From Paenibacillus andongensis (GTDB taxonomy: Bacteria > Bacillota > Bacilli > Paenibacillales > NBRC-103111), in assembly GCF_025369935.1 (NCBI RefSeq), contig NZ_CP104467.1, positions 2,983,001-3,047,000 on the forward strand: 64,000 nt of DNA, written 5' to 3'. The notes under the pieces were generated by a model. The model made no database searches, was not told the DNA's origin, and worked only from the letters and a program-made list of their open reading frames with translations. The position numbers and the translations under genes are program-made. Position 1 is the first letter of the stretch. Each line of letters opens with the position of its first letter. This document shows, in pieces, positions 26,075-34,936 of the stretch.

Positions 26075-27082
26075 ATGTTAAAATTGGGGATTTTGGACCA
26101 ATCACAAATAGGAGAAGGTCGCAACGCCGCGCAAACGCTGGTTGAAACGACCGAGCTGGCGCAAGAGGCTGATAAACTTGGTTATACGCGTTACTGGGTA
26201 TCGGAACATCATGCTTCACAGGCGCTTGCTCACTCAAGCCCAGAAGTACTTATTGCTCATTTAGCTGCAAAAACAAATCGGATCCGCTTAGGATCAGGCG
26301 GTATCATGATGCCGCATTACAGTGCATACAAAGTAGCAGAGAATTTCCGTTTGTTGGAGGCGCTGCATCCGGGAAGGATTGATGTTGGTCTTGGCCGCGC
26401 GCCTGGCGGCATGCCCATCTCGACGCGAGCGCTGCAAGAGGGGAAATACACGAGCGTAGATCAATACCCGCAGCAAGTTGCTGACTTGACGGGGTATTTA
26501 TATGATTTGCTGCCTGCGAATCATCGCTTTGCTTCGCTGCACGCGTCTCCAATCATTCCAACGGCACCAGAAATTTGGCTGCTCGGTTCTTCCTACGACA
26601 GTGCCAGTATTGCCGCTAAACAAGGGGCTGCATTTGGTTTTGCGCAGTTTTTTGGCAATGCGGATTGTGAACAAGCGCTGCAGATTTACCGTGATGAATT
26701 CAAACCGTCTATTTTGAATGATAAGCCCCATTCGCTTGCAGCGGTTTTAGTTATTTGCGCCGATACGGAAGAAGAGGCGAAGCGATTGGCAACGAGTACG
26801 GATTTGTTCTTCCTCTCCCTTGGCCGCGGCGCGCTGCTGCCTTCATTCCCTTCCGTTGAAACGGCAATGAACTATCCGTATACAGAAGCTGATTTGGCCC
26901 TAATACGTGGTCGCCAACACAAGCGTATTGTGGGTACGCCTCAGCAAGTCAAAGCGGAGATTCTCAAACTGAACGAAGCGTATCAAGCGGACGAGTTTAT
27001 GGTCGTTTCGCCGATTCATGAAGTGGACGCGCGCATTCATTCTTATCGTTTGTTAGCCAAGGCGTTTGAGCTGCAAGGATAA
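26075..27082 (+). CDS. Luciferase-like flavin-dependent oxidoreductase
   Basis: 335 residues of the bacterial luciferase-like monooxygenase (LLM, MsnO8-type) fold. The start is KLGILDQSQIGEGRNAA, with a typical TRYWVSEHHASQALAHSSPEV block at 39-59 and IRLGSGGIMMPHYSA at 73-87. The family uses FMNH2 to oxidise small organic substrates. None can be named here. AAAGGAGGTGATCGAGC precedes the ATG, a very strong ribosome site. It is a single-gene unit between two terminators. Confidence 0.9.
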   Translation: MLKLGILDQSQIGEGRNAAQTLVETTELAQEADKLGYTRYWVSEHHASQALAHSSPEVLIAHLAAKTNRIRLGSGGIMMPHYSAYKVAENFRLLEALHPGRIDVGLGRAPGGMPISTRALQEGKYTSVDQYPQQVADLTGYLYDLLPANHRFASLHASPIIPTAPEIWLLGSSYDSASIAAKQGAAFGFAQFFGNADCEQALQIYRDEFKPSILNDKPHSLAAVLVICADTEEEAKRLATSTDLFFLSLGRGALLPSFPSVETAMNYPYTEADLALIRGRQHKRIVGTPQQVKAEILKLNEAYQADEFMVVSPIHEVDARIHSYRLLAKAFELQG

Positions 27083-27134
27083 TGTTAGTGTAATGTATGA
27101 CCGTATGGAAATAGGGCTCAATCTTGTAAATCAG

Positions 27135-27168
27135 AAGCAGCACACCGATTAGGGGTGGCTGCTTTTTT
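27135..27168 (+). terminator. Terminator of the luciferase-like gene
   Basis: AAGCAGCAC pairs with GTGGCTGCTT, followed by a T run. Confidence 0.85.
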
Positions 27169-27177
27169 CTTTGTAAA

Positions 27178-27322
27178 GGAAATTATGCGAGATGCCGATC
27201 TGTGAATAACGAACGCGCAGGATGGTCTGCTGAGAAGTCGATTTTCGGCTTCTCAGACTCTGTTGGCGGGCTTCGGCTCGCAGAGCCCTCACTGTAAGCG
27301 CGTTTTTTGCGCTTGTTTGTTC
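27178..27322. repeat. Dispersed structured repeat, copy 1
   Basis: This shares its ends with a copy at 53301-53410. It begins GGAAATTATGC, contains ATTTTCGGCTTCT and GGCTCGCAGAGC, and ends CACTGTAAGCGCG...GCGCTT-TTTGTTC. It can form at least two hairpins, including TGAGAAG/CTTCTCA. It lies in the gap between the luciferase-like gene and gerA; the rest of the gap is AT-rich with no gene. Confidence 0.7.
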
Positions 27323-27428
27323 ATTCCTCGTGCAGCCTCATGCCATATTCATTGGCGTACAGCCTTTGTCATCCATACATAATTTTGGATAATAAAAGAA
27401 AGTATAAGGGGGAGGGTGGTGAAGTTCG

Positions 27429-28967
27429 TTGCTATTTTCAAACTGGTTCGGAAGGAAGAAGTATCGTTCGGTTCCAGCACAAATTAATCAGCCGCCTAGC
27501 GACTCGATCAGTGCGTCGTTGGCACAAAATATAACTTATTTGCAAAGTCAGTTCAGCCAAACTCCTGATTTGAATGTGCGGCATTTTATTATCAAGCAAT
27601 CTGGGGAACAAGCAGCACTTGTTTATCTATATGGACTAGTAGATAAAAGTGCGATTAATAACAATGTACTTCGCCCACTTCAATTTGAAACGGGAAGCAG
27701 CGATTCGAGTTATGGTTTTTCGATAAATGTAGGCCAAATTAATCCGTTGATTTCTTGGCCACAAATCGAGAATGCTATTTTGCAAGGCAGTAGTGTTCTT
27801 TTAGTTGGCAGTCGGACGGAAGCTTATGCCTTAGGAACGCAAGGGTGGCCGCAGCGGGCGATTGAAGATCCACAGATTGAGGCATCTTTGAAAGGAGCGC
27901 ATCAAGGCTTTGTTGAGACAGGCAGTCAGAATATTGCCTTAATCCGTCGCTACATTCAAAACCGTGAATTGAAAATTAAGGAACTAGTGGTTGGGCGAAG
28001 AGGAAACACCTTAATTTCTATCTTATATTTAGCTGATGTTGCACATCCAGAGGTGCTGATAGAACTGGAAGACCGGATTCAGCAGCTTGATATCGATGTC
28101 ATCCTTAACACAGGTGAGTTGGCAGAGTTAATTGAGGATAATCCGTACTCCCCATTCCCGCAATTTATTACGACGGAAAGACCGGATGCAGCGGCTTCAC
28201 AAATTTTGCAAGGAAGATTCGCTGTTGTCGTAGACCGTTCACCAAGTGTATTAATCGCACCAGTGGCCTTTATGTCGTTTTTTCAAAACATCGACGACTA
28301 TAGCACGCGCTGGTCGATCGCTACTTTTATACGACTGCTGCGAATATTCGCTTTTTTCATCGCTATCTTTCTACCGGCTTTCTACATTGCTGTCATTTCC
28401 TATAACTTTGAGATCATACCCGTGAAATTACTGCTCACGATTGGTGAGTTCAGAGGTCGAGTGCCGTTCCCGCCGTTTGTGGAAGCGATCTTCATGGAGG
28501 TAACTCTTGAAATGATGCGGGAGGCTGGTGTGCGTCTCCCAGCACCAGTCGGGCAAACCGTTGGCATTGTCGGGGGCATTGTTATTGGACAAGCCATCGT
28601 TCAGGCAGGACTCATCAGCAATATCATGGTGATTGTTGTTGCTTCTACGGCTATTGCATCGTTCATCCTGCCCAATTATGATATGGTCGCAGCCGTCCGA
28701 CTTATCCGCTTCGGCATGATGATAGCGGCATCCATGTTCGGCATAGTTGGCATCATTATTGGTTTGATGACGATGATCGGGCATTTGATAGCGCTCGAAT
28801 CGCTTGGAACGCCGTACGGTACTCCTTTCGCGCCGGTTCGATTGGCTGATTGGAAAGATACGTTCCTTCGTTTACCGTTGTGGACAATGAGCAAGCGACC
28901 TCTAGGCACTAGAGCGACCCAATCAAAGAGGCAAGGAACAAATCGTCCAAAAGGTGATGGGAAATGA
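27429..28967 (+). CDS. gerA: Spore germinant receptor subunit A (GerA family)
   Basis: 512 residues. The N-terminal soluble half (about 1-285) is followed by about five membrane helices (for example FIRLLRIFAFFIAIFLPAFYIA and the following loop EVTLEMMREAGVRLP), the hallmarks of GerA/GerKA-type subunits. The complex sits in the inner membrane of the dormant spore and responds to nutrients. The start is TTG 27429, with a GGTGG-type ribosome site eight bases upstream; no in-frame ATG lies near. The stop overlaps the gerB start as ATGA. It is the only A gene in an operon with two B-C pairs. Confidence 0.9.
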   Translation: MLFSNWFGRKKYRSVPAQINQPPSDSISASLAQNITYLQSQFSQTPDLNVRHFIIKQSGEQAALVYLYGLVDKSAINNNVLRPLQFETGSSDSSYGFSINVGQINPLISWPQIENAILQGSSVLLVGSRTEAYALGTQGWPQRAIEDPQIEASLKGAHQGFVETGSQNIALIRRYIQNRELKIKELVVGRRGNTLISILYLADVAHPEVLIELEDRIQQLDIDVILNTGELAELIEDNPYSPFPQFITTERPDAAASQILQGRFAVVVDRSPSVLIAPVAFMSFFQNIDDYSTRWSIATFIRLLRIFAFFIAIFLPAFYIAVISYNFEIIPVKLLLTIGEFRGRVPFPPFVEAIFMEVTLEMMREAGVRLPAPVGQTVGIVGGIVIGQAIVQAGLISNIMVIVVASTAIASFILPNYDMVAAVRLIRFGMMIAASMFGIVGIIIGLMTMIGHLIALESLGTPYGTPFAPVRLADWKDTFLRLPLWTMSKRPLGTRATQSKRQGTNRPKGDGK

Positions 28968-30064
28968 AGAAATATACTTACAATGAGATCACCTCTATGC
29001 AATATATTTTTCTGAATAGCGGTATTCAAGTGAGTGTGTTCTTTTTGGCTATGCCGCGAAAATTAGCTGAGAAGGCAGGCACAGATGGCTGGATCGCACT
29101 CATCATCGGCTGGGCTATTACGGTTGCAGCAAGCTTGATTGTTATTCTGGTGATGAAAAAGCACCCCGAAGGAACATTGTTTGATCTAATCGAACGATAT
29201 TTGGGCAAATGGGCAGGCAGGGTGGTTGTCATCTTTTTTGCCCTTTATCTCTTTTACTACGCTTATACGGGGCTGATTGAGGCGGTTTTGCTCACGAAGG
29301 CATGGTTATTGCCGCAAACTTCGGCATCTACCGTCATGCTACTATTGCTCATTCCCACTTATGTGATTGCACGTAATGGACTTCGCGTCTTGGGCAGATA
29401 CGCGGAACTTGTTTTTATTATCTCTATGTGGATACCTCTTGTATATTTATTTCCGCTCAAGGACGCCCATTGGCTAAATTTAGTCCCCTTATTAAAGGAA
29501 GGATGGAAGCCTGTATTTTCGGCGGTACCTACAACCTTCTTTTCATATATCGGATTTGCTACCACGTTTATTTTGTATCCGTTTTTGAAGAACAAACAAA
29601 AGGCTTCTAGCGCTATCATGATCTCCAATACACTGACGATGCTTGGATATTTGTTCATTACGGTTATCTGTTTTGTCTATTACAGCCCTAACGAAATTCA
29701 GAAGTACAACGAACCTATGGTTAATATCTTAGAAGCCATTGAATTTAATTTTGTAGAACGGATGGAAGTGCTGTTTATCGCGTTTTTTTTGCTTATTTTT
29801 TCATTAGCGTGGATACCGGCTATATACATGGGCGTATTTTGCACTAACTGGCTCCTCGGAAAACAGGATCACCGCAATCATTTGCGGGTACTGTGGTTCT
29901 TTACAGCGATTAGCTCGTTTTTCTTCTTACCAACTTTTAATCAGAGCGATCGAATGAATGATTTACTCAATCAGGTTGGAATTGCAGTCGAATATGTTTT
30001 TCCCAGTTGCTTACTCGTATATTTATGGCTGCATGACCGTTTTCAGTGGGGGAAGCGCTTATGA
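28964..30064 (+). CDS. gerB: Spore germinant receptor subunit B, copy 1
   Basis: 366 residues with about ten membrane helices, related to the APC amino-acid transporter fold. Family marks include the start MKKYTYNEITSMQYIFLNSG and DAHWLNLVPLLKEGWKPV. GerB subunits are thought to bind the germinant. The ATG overlaps the gerA stop, and its stop overlaps the gerC start. A second copy of very similar sequence lies at 31214. Confidence 0.9.
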   Translation: MKKYTYNEITSMQYIFLNSGIQVSVFFLAMPRKLAEKAGTDGWIALIIGWAITVAASLIVILVMKKHPEGTLFDLIERYLGKWAGRVVVIFFALYLFYYAYTGLIEAVLLTKAWLLPQTSASTVMLLLLIPTYVIARNGLRVLGRYAELVFIISMWIPLVYLFPLKDAHWLNLVPLLKEGWKPVFSAVPTTFFSYIGFATTFILYPFLKNKQKASSAIMISNTLTMLGYLFITVICFVYYSPNEIQKYNEPMVNILEAIEFNFVERMEVLFIAFFLLIFSLAWIPAIYMGVFCTNWLLGKQDHRNHLRVLWFFTAISSFFFLPTFNQSDRMNDLLNQVGIAVEYVFPSCLLVYLWLHDRFQWGKRL

Positions 30065-31191
30065 GCAAGCGGCTCCTTCATGTTCTACTCATCGCCATTG
30101 TTGTCGTCATCCCTCTGGGCTGCAGTGACAGGTTAGATATGGAAGACGCTGCTCATGCCTTATTAATAGGTTTTGATCTTGATAAAGAAAACGAGTTTAT
30201 TCTATATAGCACAACTTCAGTTTTCAGCAAAAATGTTGCGAAAAAAACGCGCGAACTTAAAGTGAAATCACAGACGAATCGTCAATCAAGAGAAAAACAA
30301 GATAGCTATACACAGGGTGTTTTCCAAGGAAGAAGTATTCAAGTCCTACTAGTTTCTAAACGGATATTGCAGCAAGAAAATTGGTTCCGATTAACGGATG
30401 TTTGGTTTCGCGATCCGAAAAATCCATTAACGCCAAGGGTCATTGCTTTCGATGGACCTCTCTCAGAAATCATATATCTGAACCCGAAAGATCAACCGAT
30501 GATGCCTTTATTGCTGCGGGAAATGGTAGAAACGAAGAATGCCCGATCGGAAACGGTAAAGACGACTTTACAGGGGCTAAACCAACAATTACGTGAAAAG
30601 GGGGTCACTCCTATCATCTCTGAAGTTCGAATAAAAGATAAGCAGATTGCGATGACTGGAACTACATTGTTGGATCATAAAGGGAAATATGCTGATTCTC
30701 TGAATATGCAGGAAACTATTCTACTGCGCATAATGCAAAAAAATACAAAAAAGAGCGTCAGCTTAACAATTCCCATTGCCGGCGAAATGAAGATTGGACC
30801 ATTCCATACAGATAAAGTCAGTTTAAACGTGGATGATATAAAGGTGAAAATAAAGACCGCTTTCCTCAAGGAAAAATTTCAGTTCGATATGCACATTACC
30901 ATGCGCGTTGGATTATCGGAGCTCTTATTCCCATATGACGTACGCAGTCATGGAAAAGAGTTGGAGAATAAGATTACCGAACAAGTGCAAATGCTGTTTG
31001 AAAACCTTATAAAGAAAATACAAACGGACAAAATCGATCCGATAGGGCTCGGTCTCTATGCGCAGGCGCATGAATATAGCCATTTCAAAAAAGCGGAAGA
31101 TCATTGGGGTGAAACGCTGGCCAATGCGGACATTCATGTTTCCGTGAAAACAATCATAGGAGCCATGGGAACAGTGAAGTCAGTGAAGTAA
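30061..31191 (+). CDS. gerC: Spore germinant receptor lipoprotein subunit C, copy 1
   Basis: 376 residues from ATG 30061, which overlaps the gerB stop. The lipobox is VIPLGC with Cys21. The rest is the Ger(x)C fold, with the SDRLDMEDAAHALLIGFDLD block near the start and the NPLTPRVIAFDG stretch. GerC is lipid-anchored on the outer face of the spore inner membrane and is needed for receptor function. A second copy is at 32311. Confidence 0.92.
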   Translation: MSKRLLHVLLIAIVVVIPLGCSDRLDMEDAAHALLIGFDLDKENEFILYSTTSVFSKNVAKKTRELKVKSQTNRQSREKQDSYTQGVFQGRSIQVLLVSKRILQQENWFRLTDVWFRDPKNPLTPRVIAFDGPLSEIIYLNPKDQPMMPLLLREMVETKNARSETVKTTLQGLNQQLREKGVTPIISEVRIKDKQIAMTGTTLLDHKGKYADSLNMQETILLRIMQKNTKKSVSLTIPIAGEMKIGPFHTDKVSLNVDDIKVKIKTAFLKEKFQFDMHITMRVGLSELLFPYDVRSHGKELENKITEQVQMLFENLIKKIQTDKIDPIGLGLYAQAHEYSHFKKAEDHWGETLANADIHVSVKTIIGAMGTVKSVK

Positions 31192-31213
31192 CAGCCTTCT
31201 AGGGGGACAACAA

Positions 31214-32314
31214 GTGAAAAAATATGCCTTGAATGAAATTACTTTCATGCAGTATATCTTTCTCAACTTTGGTATGGTTGTGAGCATCGGATTTTTGTCG
31301 CTGCCGCGAGTATTAGCCGAGCAGGCAGGCACAGCTGGTTGGATTGCGCTCATCATCGTTTGGGTTCTCTCCATAGTGGCGAGTCTGATCGTTATACAAG
31401 TGATGAAGAGGTACCCAGACGGTACTTTGTTAGATCTATTGACGGTGTATGTGGGCAAATGGGCAGGCAAAGCGGGAGCCGTCCTATTTGCCCTCTATCT
31501 CATTTACTACGGGTACACAGGTCTTGTATATACGGTATTGATTACAAAACAATATCTTTTGCAGCAAACTCCAGCTTATATCATTATGCTTCTGCTGCTC
31601 ATACCCACTTATGTTATTGTGAGGAATGGCCCACGCATAGTTGGCAGATATGTGGAAGTGGTTATATTTCTATCCCTTTGGATCCCCTTTGTGTATTTGA
31701 TTCCGCTTAAGGACGCTCATTGGCTCCGTCTATTTCCTGTTCTTAAAGAAGGATGGAAGCCTGTTTTTGCAACGTTACCTAGCACTCTATATTATCATGT
31801 AGGTTTTTCAACCACGTTTATTTTGTATCCGTTTCTCAAAAACAAGCGGATGGCCTCAGCAGGAATCGTTATCTCGTATACACTTACGTTACTCATGTAT
31901 TTGTTCATTACCATTACCTGTTTCGTCTATTTCAGTCAAGATGAAATTATCACGTACAACGAACCGACGATCAATGTATTGAAAGCTATCGAGTTTAAAA
32001 TTATATCACGAATCGAAGTGCTATTTATCGCGTTTTATTTACTTATCTTTTCATTGTCGTGGGTACCCACGATGTACATGAGTGTTTTTTGCACAACTTG
32101 GCTAATCGGAAAGCAGGACCACCGTAATCATTTGCGGCTGCTTTGGCTATTCATCGCTGTGGGCACATATTTCTTTATGCCTACTTTTTTTCAGAGTGAA
32201 AAGATGAATACGTTTCTTGGTCAGATCGGTTTTATTGTCGAGTACTTGGTGCCCGGTTGTTTACTCCTGTATGTATGGATACATGATCGTTTGGGGTGGA
32301 GGAAGCACTTATGA
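31214..32314 (+). CDS. gerB: Spore germinant receptor subunit B, copy 2
   Basis: 366 residues, start GTG 31214 after GGGGGACAACAA. It has the same length and order of helices as the first GerB and keeps nearly the same stretches (DAHWLRLFPVLKEGWKPVFA; YNEPTINVLKAIEF). It therefore arose by tandem duplication of the B-C pair and then diverged, most noticeably in segments facing the ligand pocket region (for example residues 95-120). A different germinant range is plausible but unproven. Confidence 0.9.
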   Translation: MKKYALNEITFMQYIFLNFGMVVSIGFLSLPRVLAEQAGTAGWIALIIVWVLSIVASLIVIQVMKRYPDGTLLDLLTVYVGKWAGKAGAVLFALYLIYYGYTGLVYTVLITKQYLLQQTPAYIIMLLLLIPTYVIVRNGPRIVGRYVEVVIFLSLWIPFVYLIPLKDAHWLRLFPVLKEGWKPVFATLPSTLYYHVGFSTTFILYPFLKNKRMASAGIVISYTLTLLMYLFITITCFVYFSQDEIITYNEPTINVLKAIEFKIISRIEVLFIAFYLLIFSLSWVPTMYMSVFCTTWLIGKQDHRNHLRLLWLFIAVGTYFFMPTFFQSEKMNTFLGQIGFIVEYLVPGCLLLYVWIHDRLGWRKHL

Positions 32315-33435
32315 ACAAGCGGCCGCTGTACGTTTTGATTATTATCATGATTTTCGTTATCATTCCGGGGTGCAGTGACCGTTTGGATATGGAAGATTCC
32401 ACTAACAACCTCACTCTTGGCTTGGATCTCGATAGTGAAGACAACTTGCTTGTATACATGAATAGCCCCTCATACGGCAGAGGTATCAAGAAGAAAACAC
32501 TAGAAGTCGAAGTGAAATCGCACACGATTCGTCAATCGAGAGAGCAACAAGATGAATTTGCGCCAGGAGTTATTACAGGCAGAAAGGTTCAGGTCATGCT
32601 TATCGGAAAACGTATCTTGGAACATGAGGACTGGTTCCGGATACTTGACGTCTTTTTTCGTGATATGAAAAATCCATTAACACCCAGAATCATCGCTGTC
32701 GATGGATCTATTTCCGACATTGTCAACCTACATCCGAAAGATCAGCCGATGTTATCTTTATTTCTGCGTGGGATGGTCGATACGAAGAGTGCTAGATCGG
32801 AAACGGCAAAAACAACGCTGCAGAAGCTGCATTGGCAAATGTATGAGAAGGGGGTGACACCTTATATTTCCGAAATTCAGTTGGACAAGGCCAAACAGAT
32901 CAGGCTGACAGGCGTATCGCTGCTGGATCATAAAGGGAAATATAAGACCTCTCTGAACATAGAGGAAACTGGTTTACTTCAGATATTGAATAAAAATGCT
33001 AAGAAACCTGTTAGCTTTACACTTCCGATTCCTGGTGAAAAGAAGAGCGGCCCTTTCCAAACAGACCATTTAAGTATATCGGTTCAAGGCATCAAAACGA
33101 AAATAAAAACCTCGTACAAGCAGAACAAGTTTCAGTTCGATATCAACATTAAAATGCCAGCCGGTCTTACAGAACGCTTATTTCCTTTTGATGTACGAAA
33201 GAATGGAAAAGAGTTAGAGAAAATGATTTCTGAACATATGCAAAAGCAATTCGAGAACCTCATAAAAAACATACAGAAGCATCAAATCGATCCGATCGGA
33301 CTTGGACTCTTCGCACGAGCCCACGAATATAGTCAATACAAGAAAGTGGAGGATCATTGGGGAGAAGCGCTGTCGCAGGCAGATATTCACGTTTCCGTTA
33401 AGGTGATCATAGGAAGCATGGGGCCCGTGAAGTGA
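32311..33435 (+). CDS. gerC: Spore germinant receptor lipoprotein subunit C, copy 2
   Basis: 374 residues from ATG 32311, overlapping the second gerB stop. The lipobox is FVIIPGC with Cys21. It is close to copy 1 throughout (CSDRLDMEDS; PLTPRIIAVDG; KDQPMLSLFLRGMVDTKSAR). It is the last gene of the A-B-C-B-C operon; no clear terminator follows within 100 bp. Confidence 0.92.
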   Translation: MNKRPLYVLIIIMIFVIIPGCSDRLDMEDSTNNLTLGLDLDSEDNLLVYMNSPSYGRGIKKKTLEVEVKSHTIRQSREQQDEFAPGVITGRKVQVMLIGKRILEHEDWFRILDVFFRDMKNPLTPRIIAVDGSISDIVNLHPKDQPMLSLFLRGMVDTKSARSETAKTTLQKLHWQMYEKGVTPYISEIQLDKAKQIRLTGVSLLDHKGKYKTSLNIEETGLLQILNKNAKKPVSFTLPIPGEKKSGPFQTDHLSISVQGIKTKIKTSYKQNKFQFDINIKMPAGLTERLFPFDVRKNGKELEKMISEHMQKQFENLIKNIQKHQIDPIGLGLFARAHEYSQYKKVEDHWGEALSQADIHVSVKVIIGSMGPVK

Positions 33436-33548
33436 CTGGTTTGGAGCGGGTAACCACCTTTTTGACATCAAGTTGATAAAGATTGGCAGCAAAAATTTGC
33501 GTTTTTCAACTCATGCCTTTACACTTAAAACAAAAACGGAGTGGTGAA

Positions 33549-33770
33549 ATGAGTAAAGGCAGAGTTTGGAATAAGGGTAAACGCAACGGGGGTGGCGGAC
33601 CAGCGCCTGGAACGGGTTATAAGGAAAAGCTCGCGGCCGCCATGCAAGCGGAGGGGAAGTCTGTCGAAGTTATCGATCTTAAGAATCCGATAAATCAGGT
33701 TCAACGCATGAATCGTGAGAATTGGGTCGAGAGACCCGTTCGTGTTAACCGTGAACAACCTAAAAAGTAG
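33549..33770 (+). CDS. Small basic unknown protein
   Basis: 73 residues from ATG 33549 (MSKGRVWNKGKRNGGGG), supported by GGAGTGGTGAA just upstream. The Lys/Arg/Gly-rich start and the NREQPKK end suggest a nucleic-acid-binding or disordered small protein, without a recognised domain. The earlier in-frame start at 33483 lacks a ribosome site. A hairpin terminator follows. Confidence 0.55.
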   Translation: MSKGRVWNKGKRNGGGGPAPGTGYKEKLAAAMQAEGKSVEVIDLKNPINQVQRMNRENWVERPVRVNREQPKK

Positions 33771-33777
33771 TGCGGGT

Positions 33778-33820
33778 TAGCCTATCCAGACACTTTATGT
33801 GTGCTGAGTAGGCTTATTTA
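33778..33820 (+). terminator. Terminator behind the small basic protein gene
   Basis: AGCCTA pairs with TAGGCT, with an inner GACAC/GTGT pairing and a T-rich tail. Confidence 0.6.
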
Positions 33821-33926
33821 TGCGTTCCGGTCAAGCTGGAGTGGAGCTAACGCATTGCTCGGAAGAGGGAGGTACAGGACTCGGCTCGAGTGAGAGTGTG
33901 GGTTTGTGGGGGAATAAAGAGGGGAG

Positions 33927-33955
33927 GAAATTGTTGTACAGCGTACAACAATTTC
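33927..33955. repeat. Perfect 13-bp inverted repeat of the TTGTTGYA family
   Basis: GAAATTGTTGTAC-AGC-GTACAACAATTTC. Its core is TTGTTGTA-N5-TACAACAA, the same 8-5-8 plan as the four units at 50218-50400. It lies close to the broken end of the DJ-1/PfpI remnant. Confidence 0.75.
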
Positions 33956-33971
33956 TATCCATTCGCCTAGG

Positions 33972-34112
33972 TACAGGTGAAAATTTATTGGAGCAGAAAT
34001 CCCAAGTAACGTTCTCTTTAGCTCCCAAAATGCCCATCCATGTGATGGCTTCATAGAAACCGGCGAAGTCTAGCGTGGTCATTCCATCGAATAATATGAA
34101 TGCCATTTTCAT
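33972..34112 (-). pseudogene. N-terminal remnant of a DJ-1/PfpI-family gene
   Basis: About 46 codons from ATG 34112 read MKMAFILFDGMTTLDFAGF and continue as a typical DJ-1/PfpI N-terminus, with an AGGTGG ribosome-like site before it. The likeness ends near 33975. The frame then runs on into Pro- and Ser-rich sequence that does not resemble the family, and the nucleophile-elbow Cys part is absent. So it is the start of a roughly 200-residue gene whose rest was lost. The remaining bases of this 630-bp gap hold palindromes but no gene I can support. Confidence 0.55.
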
Positions 34113-34156
34113 AACAGCCACCTGACCTTTCAATTGTCTTAAAAGCACAAAAAAGC

Positions 34157-34175
34157 ATTTGATCATGGATCAAAT
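34157..34175. repeat. Short palindrome
   Basis: ATTTGATC-ATG-GATCAAAT, perfect 8-bp arms, upstream of the DJ-1 remnant. Confidence 0.45.
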
Positions 34176-34401
34176 ACTTTGCCCAGGCGTACGGCTGTTT
34201 GCGATGTGCTCCCTCATGGTTATCCATGTTTACGCCAGTCACACATCGGTTAATTTCTATAATCTTACAATTTCCCTCGCCGAAATTCAATATCTTTTTT
34301 CAAGTGACAACTATGACTTAAACCTTTCGCGTCCCCATATGAATGGAAGAGGTGCTCGTAGCGCACGTCAGTATGGCTGACAAAAAAGGAGGGAATTACT
34401 C

Positions 34402-34875
34402 ATGAAATCGGTATTTAAGCTTGAATTAGAGGAAGCAAGAGTCATGATCGCAGCAGGCATACAAGCGGCAAATGAAGCGAAAGCAGCTGAAACGATATGT
34501 ATCGTAGACGATGGCGGGTATCTCATTGCGTTAGAAAGAATGAATGGCGCTCGCAATACGAGCCCGGAAATCGCCATAGCTAAAGCTTTTACAGCTAGCG
34601 GTCACAGGCGTTCTACGCATTTGTTTAATCAGCCCGGTGGTCCAGCGACCATTCATGGTGAGGCATTTGGGATTCATGCCATGATGCCTGGCAAATTTGC
34701 TATTTTCGTCGGGGGGCTTCCAATTGTGGTGAACGGGAGTGTCATTGAAGGAGTGGGTGTAAGTGGGGGGAATGGTGATGATGACATTGCGGTGGGGGTT
34801 GCGGCGTTAAAGGCGCTGCAGTCTTATTTGGGTAACATATATGATGTCATGACAGAGCCTGATATAAAGAAATAG
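34402..34875 (+). CDS. GlcG/HbpS-family heme-binding-like protein (DUF336)
   Basis: 157 residues. The family block is visible as AICIVDDGGYLIALERMNGA followed by SPEIAIAKAFTASGHRRST and PGKFAIFVGGLPIV, then GVGVSGGNGDDDIAV, typical of GlcG/HbpS. HbpS-type members bind heme; the role in this cluster is unknown, and the neighbouring kdu operon is on the opposite strand. AAAAGGAGGGAATTACTC precedes the ATG. It ends 61 bp from the converging TIM-barrel gene, with a GC-rich stem between. Confidence 0.85.
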   Translation: MKSVFKLELEEARVMIAAGIQAANEAKAAETICIVDDGGYLIALERMNGARNTSPEIAIAKAFTASGHRRSTHLFNQPGGPATIHGEAFGIHAMMPGKFAIFVGGLPIVVNGSVIEGVGVSGGNGDDDIAVGVAALKALQSYLGNIYDVMTEPDIKK

Positions 34876-34889
34876 GCCCATTTCAAATA

Positions 34890-34932
34890 CGAAAGCCCCA
34901 GTCCCTCCAATGAAAGAGAGAACGGGGGCCTG
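34890..34932 (-). terminator. Probable bidirectional terminator at the kdu operon end
   Basis: GGCCCC-type and GGGGCTTT-type arms can pair across the gap between convergent genes. Moderate stem only. Confidence 0.35.
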
Positions 34933-34936
34933 TGTG

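Noticed and set aside
33831..33971. C-terminal continuation of the DJ-1-like frame
   Set aside because: The Pro/Ser-rich continuation does not match the family and runs through the palindromic repeat.
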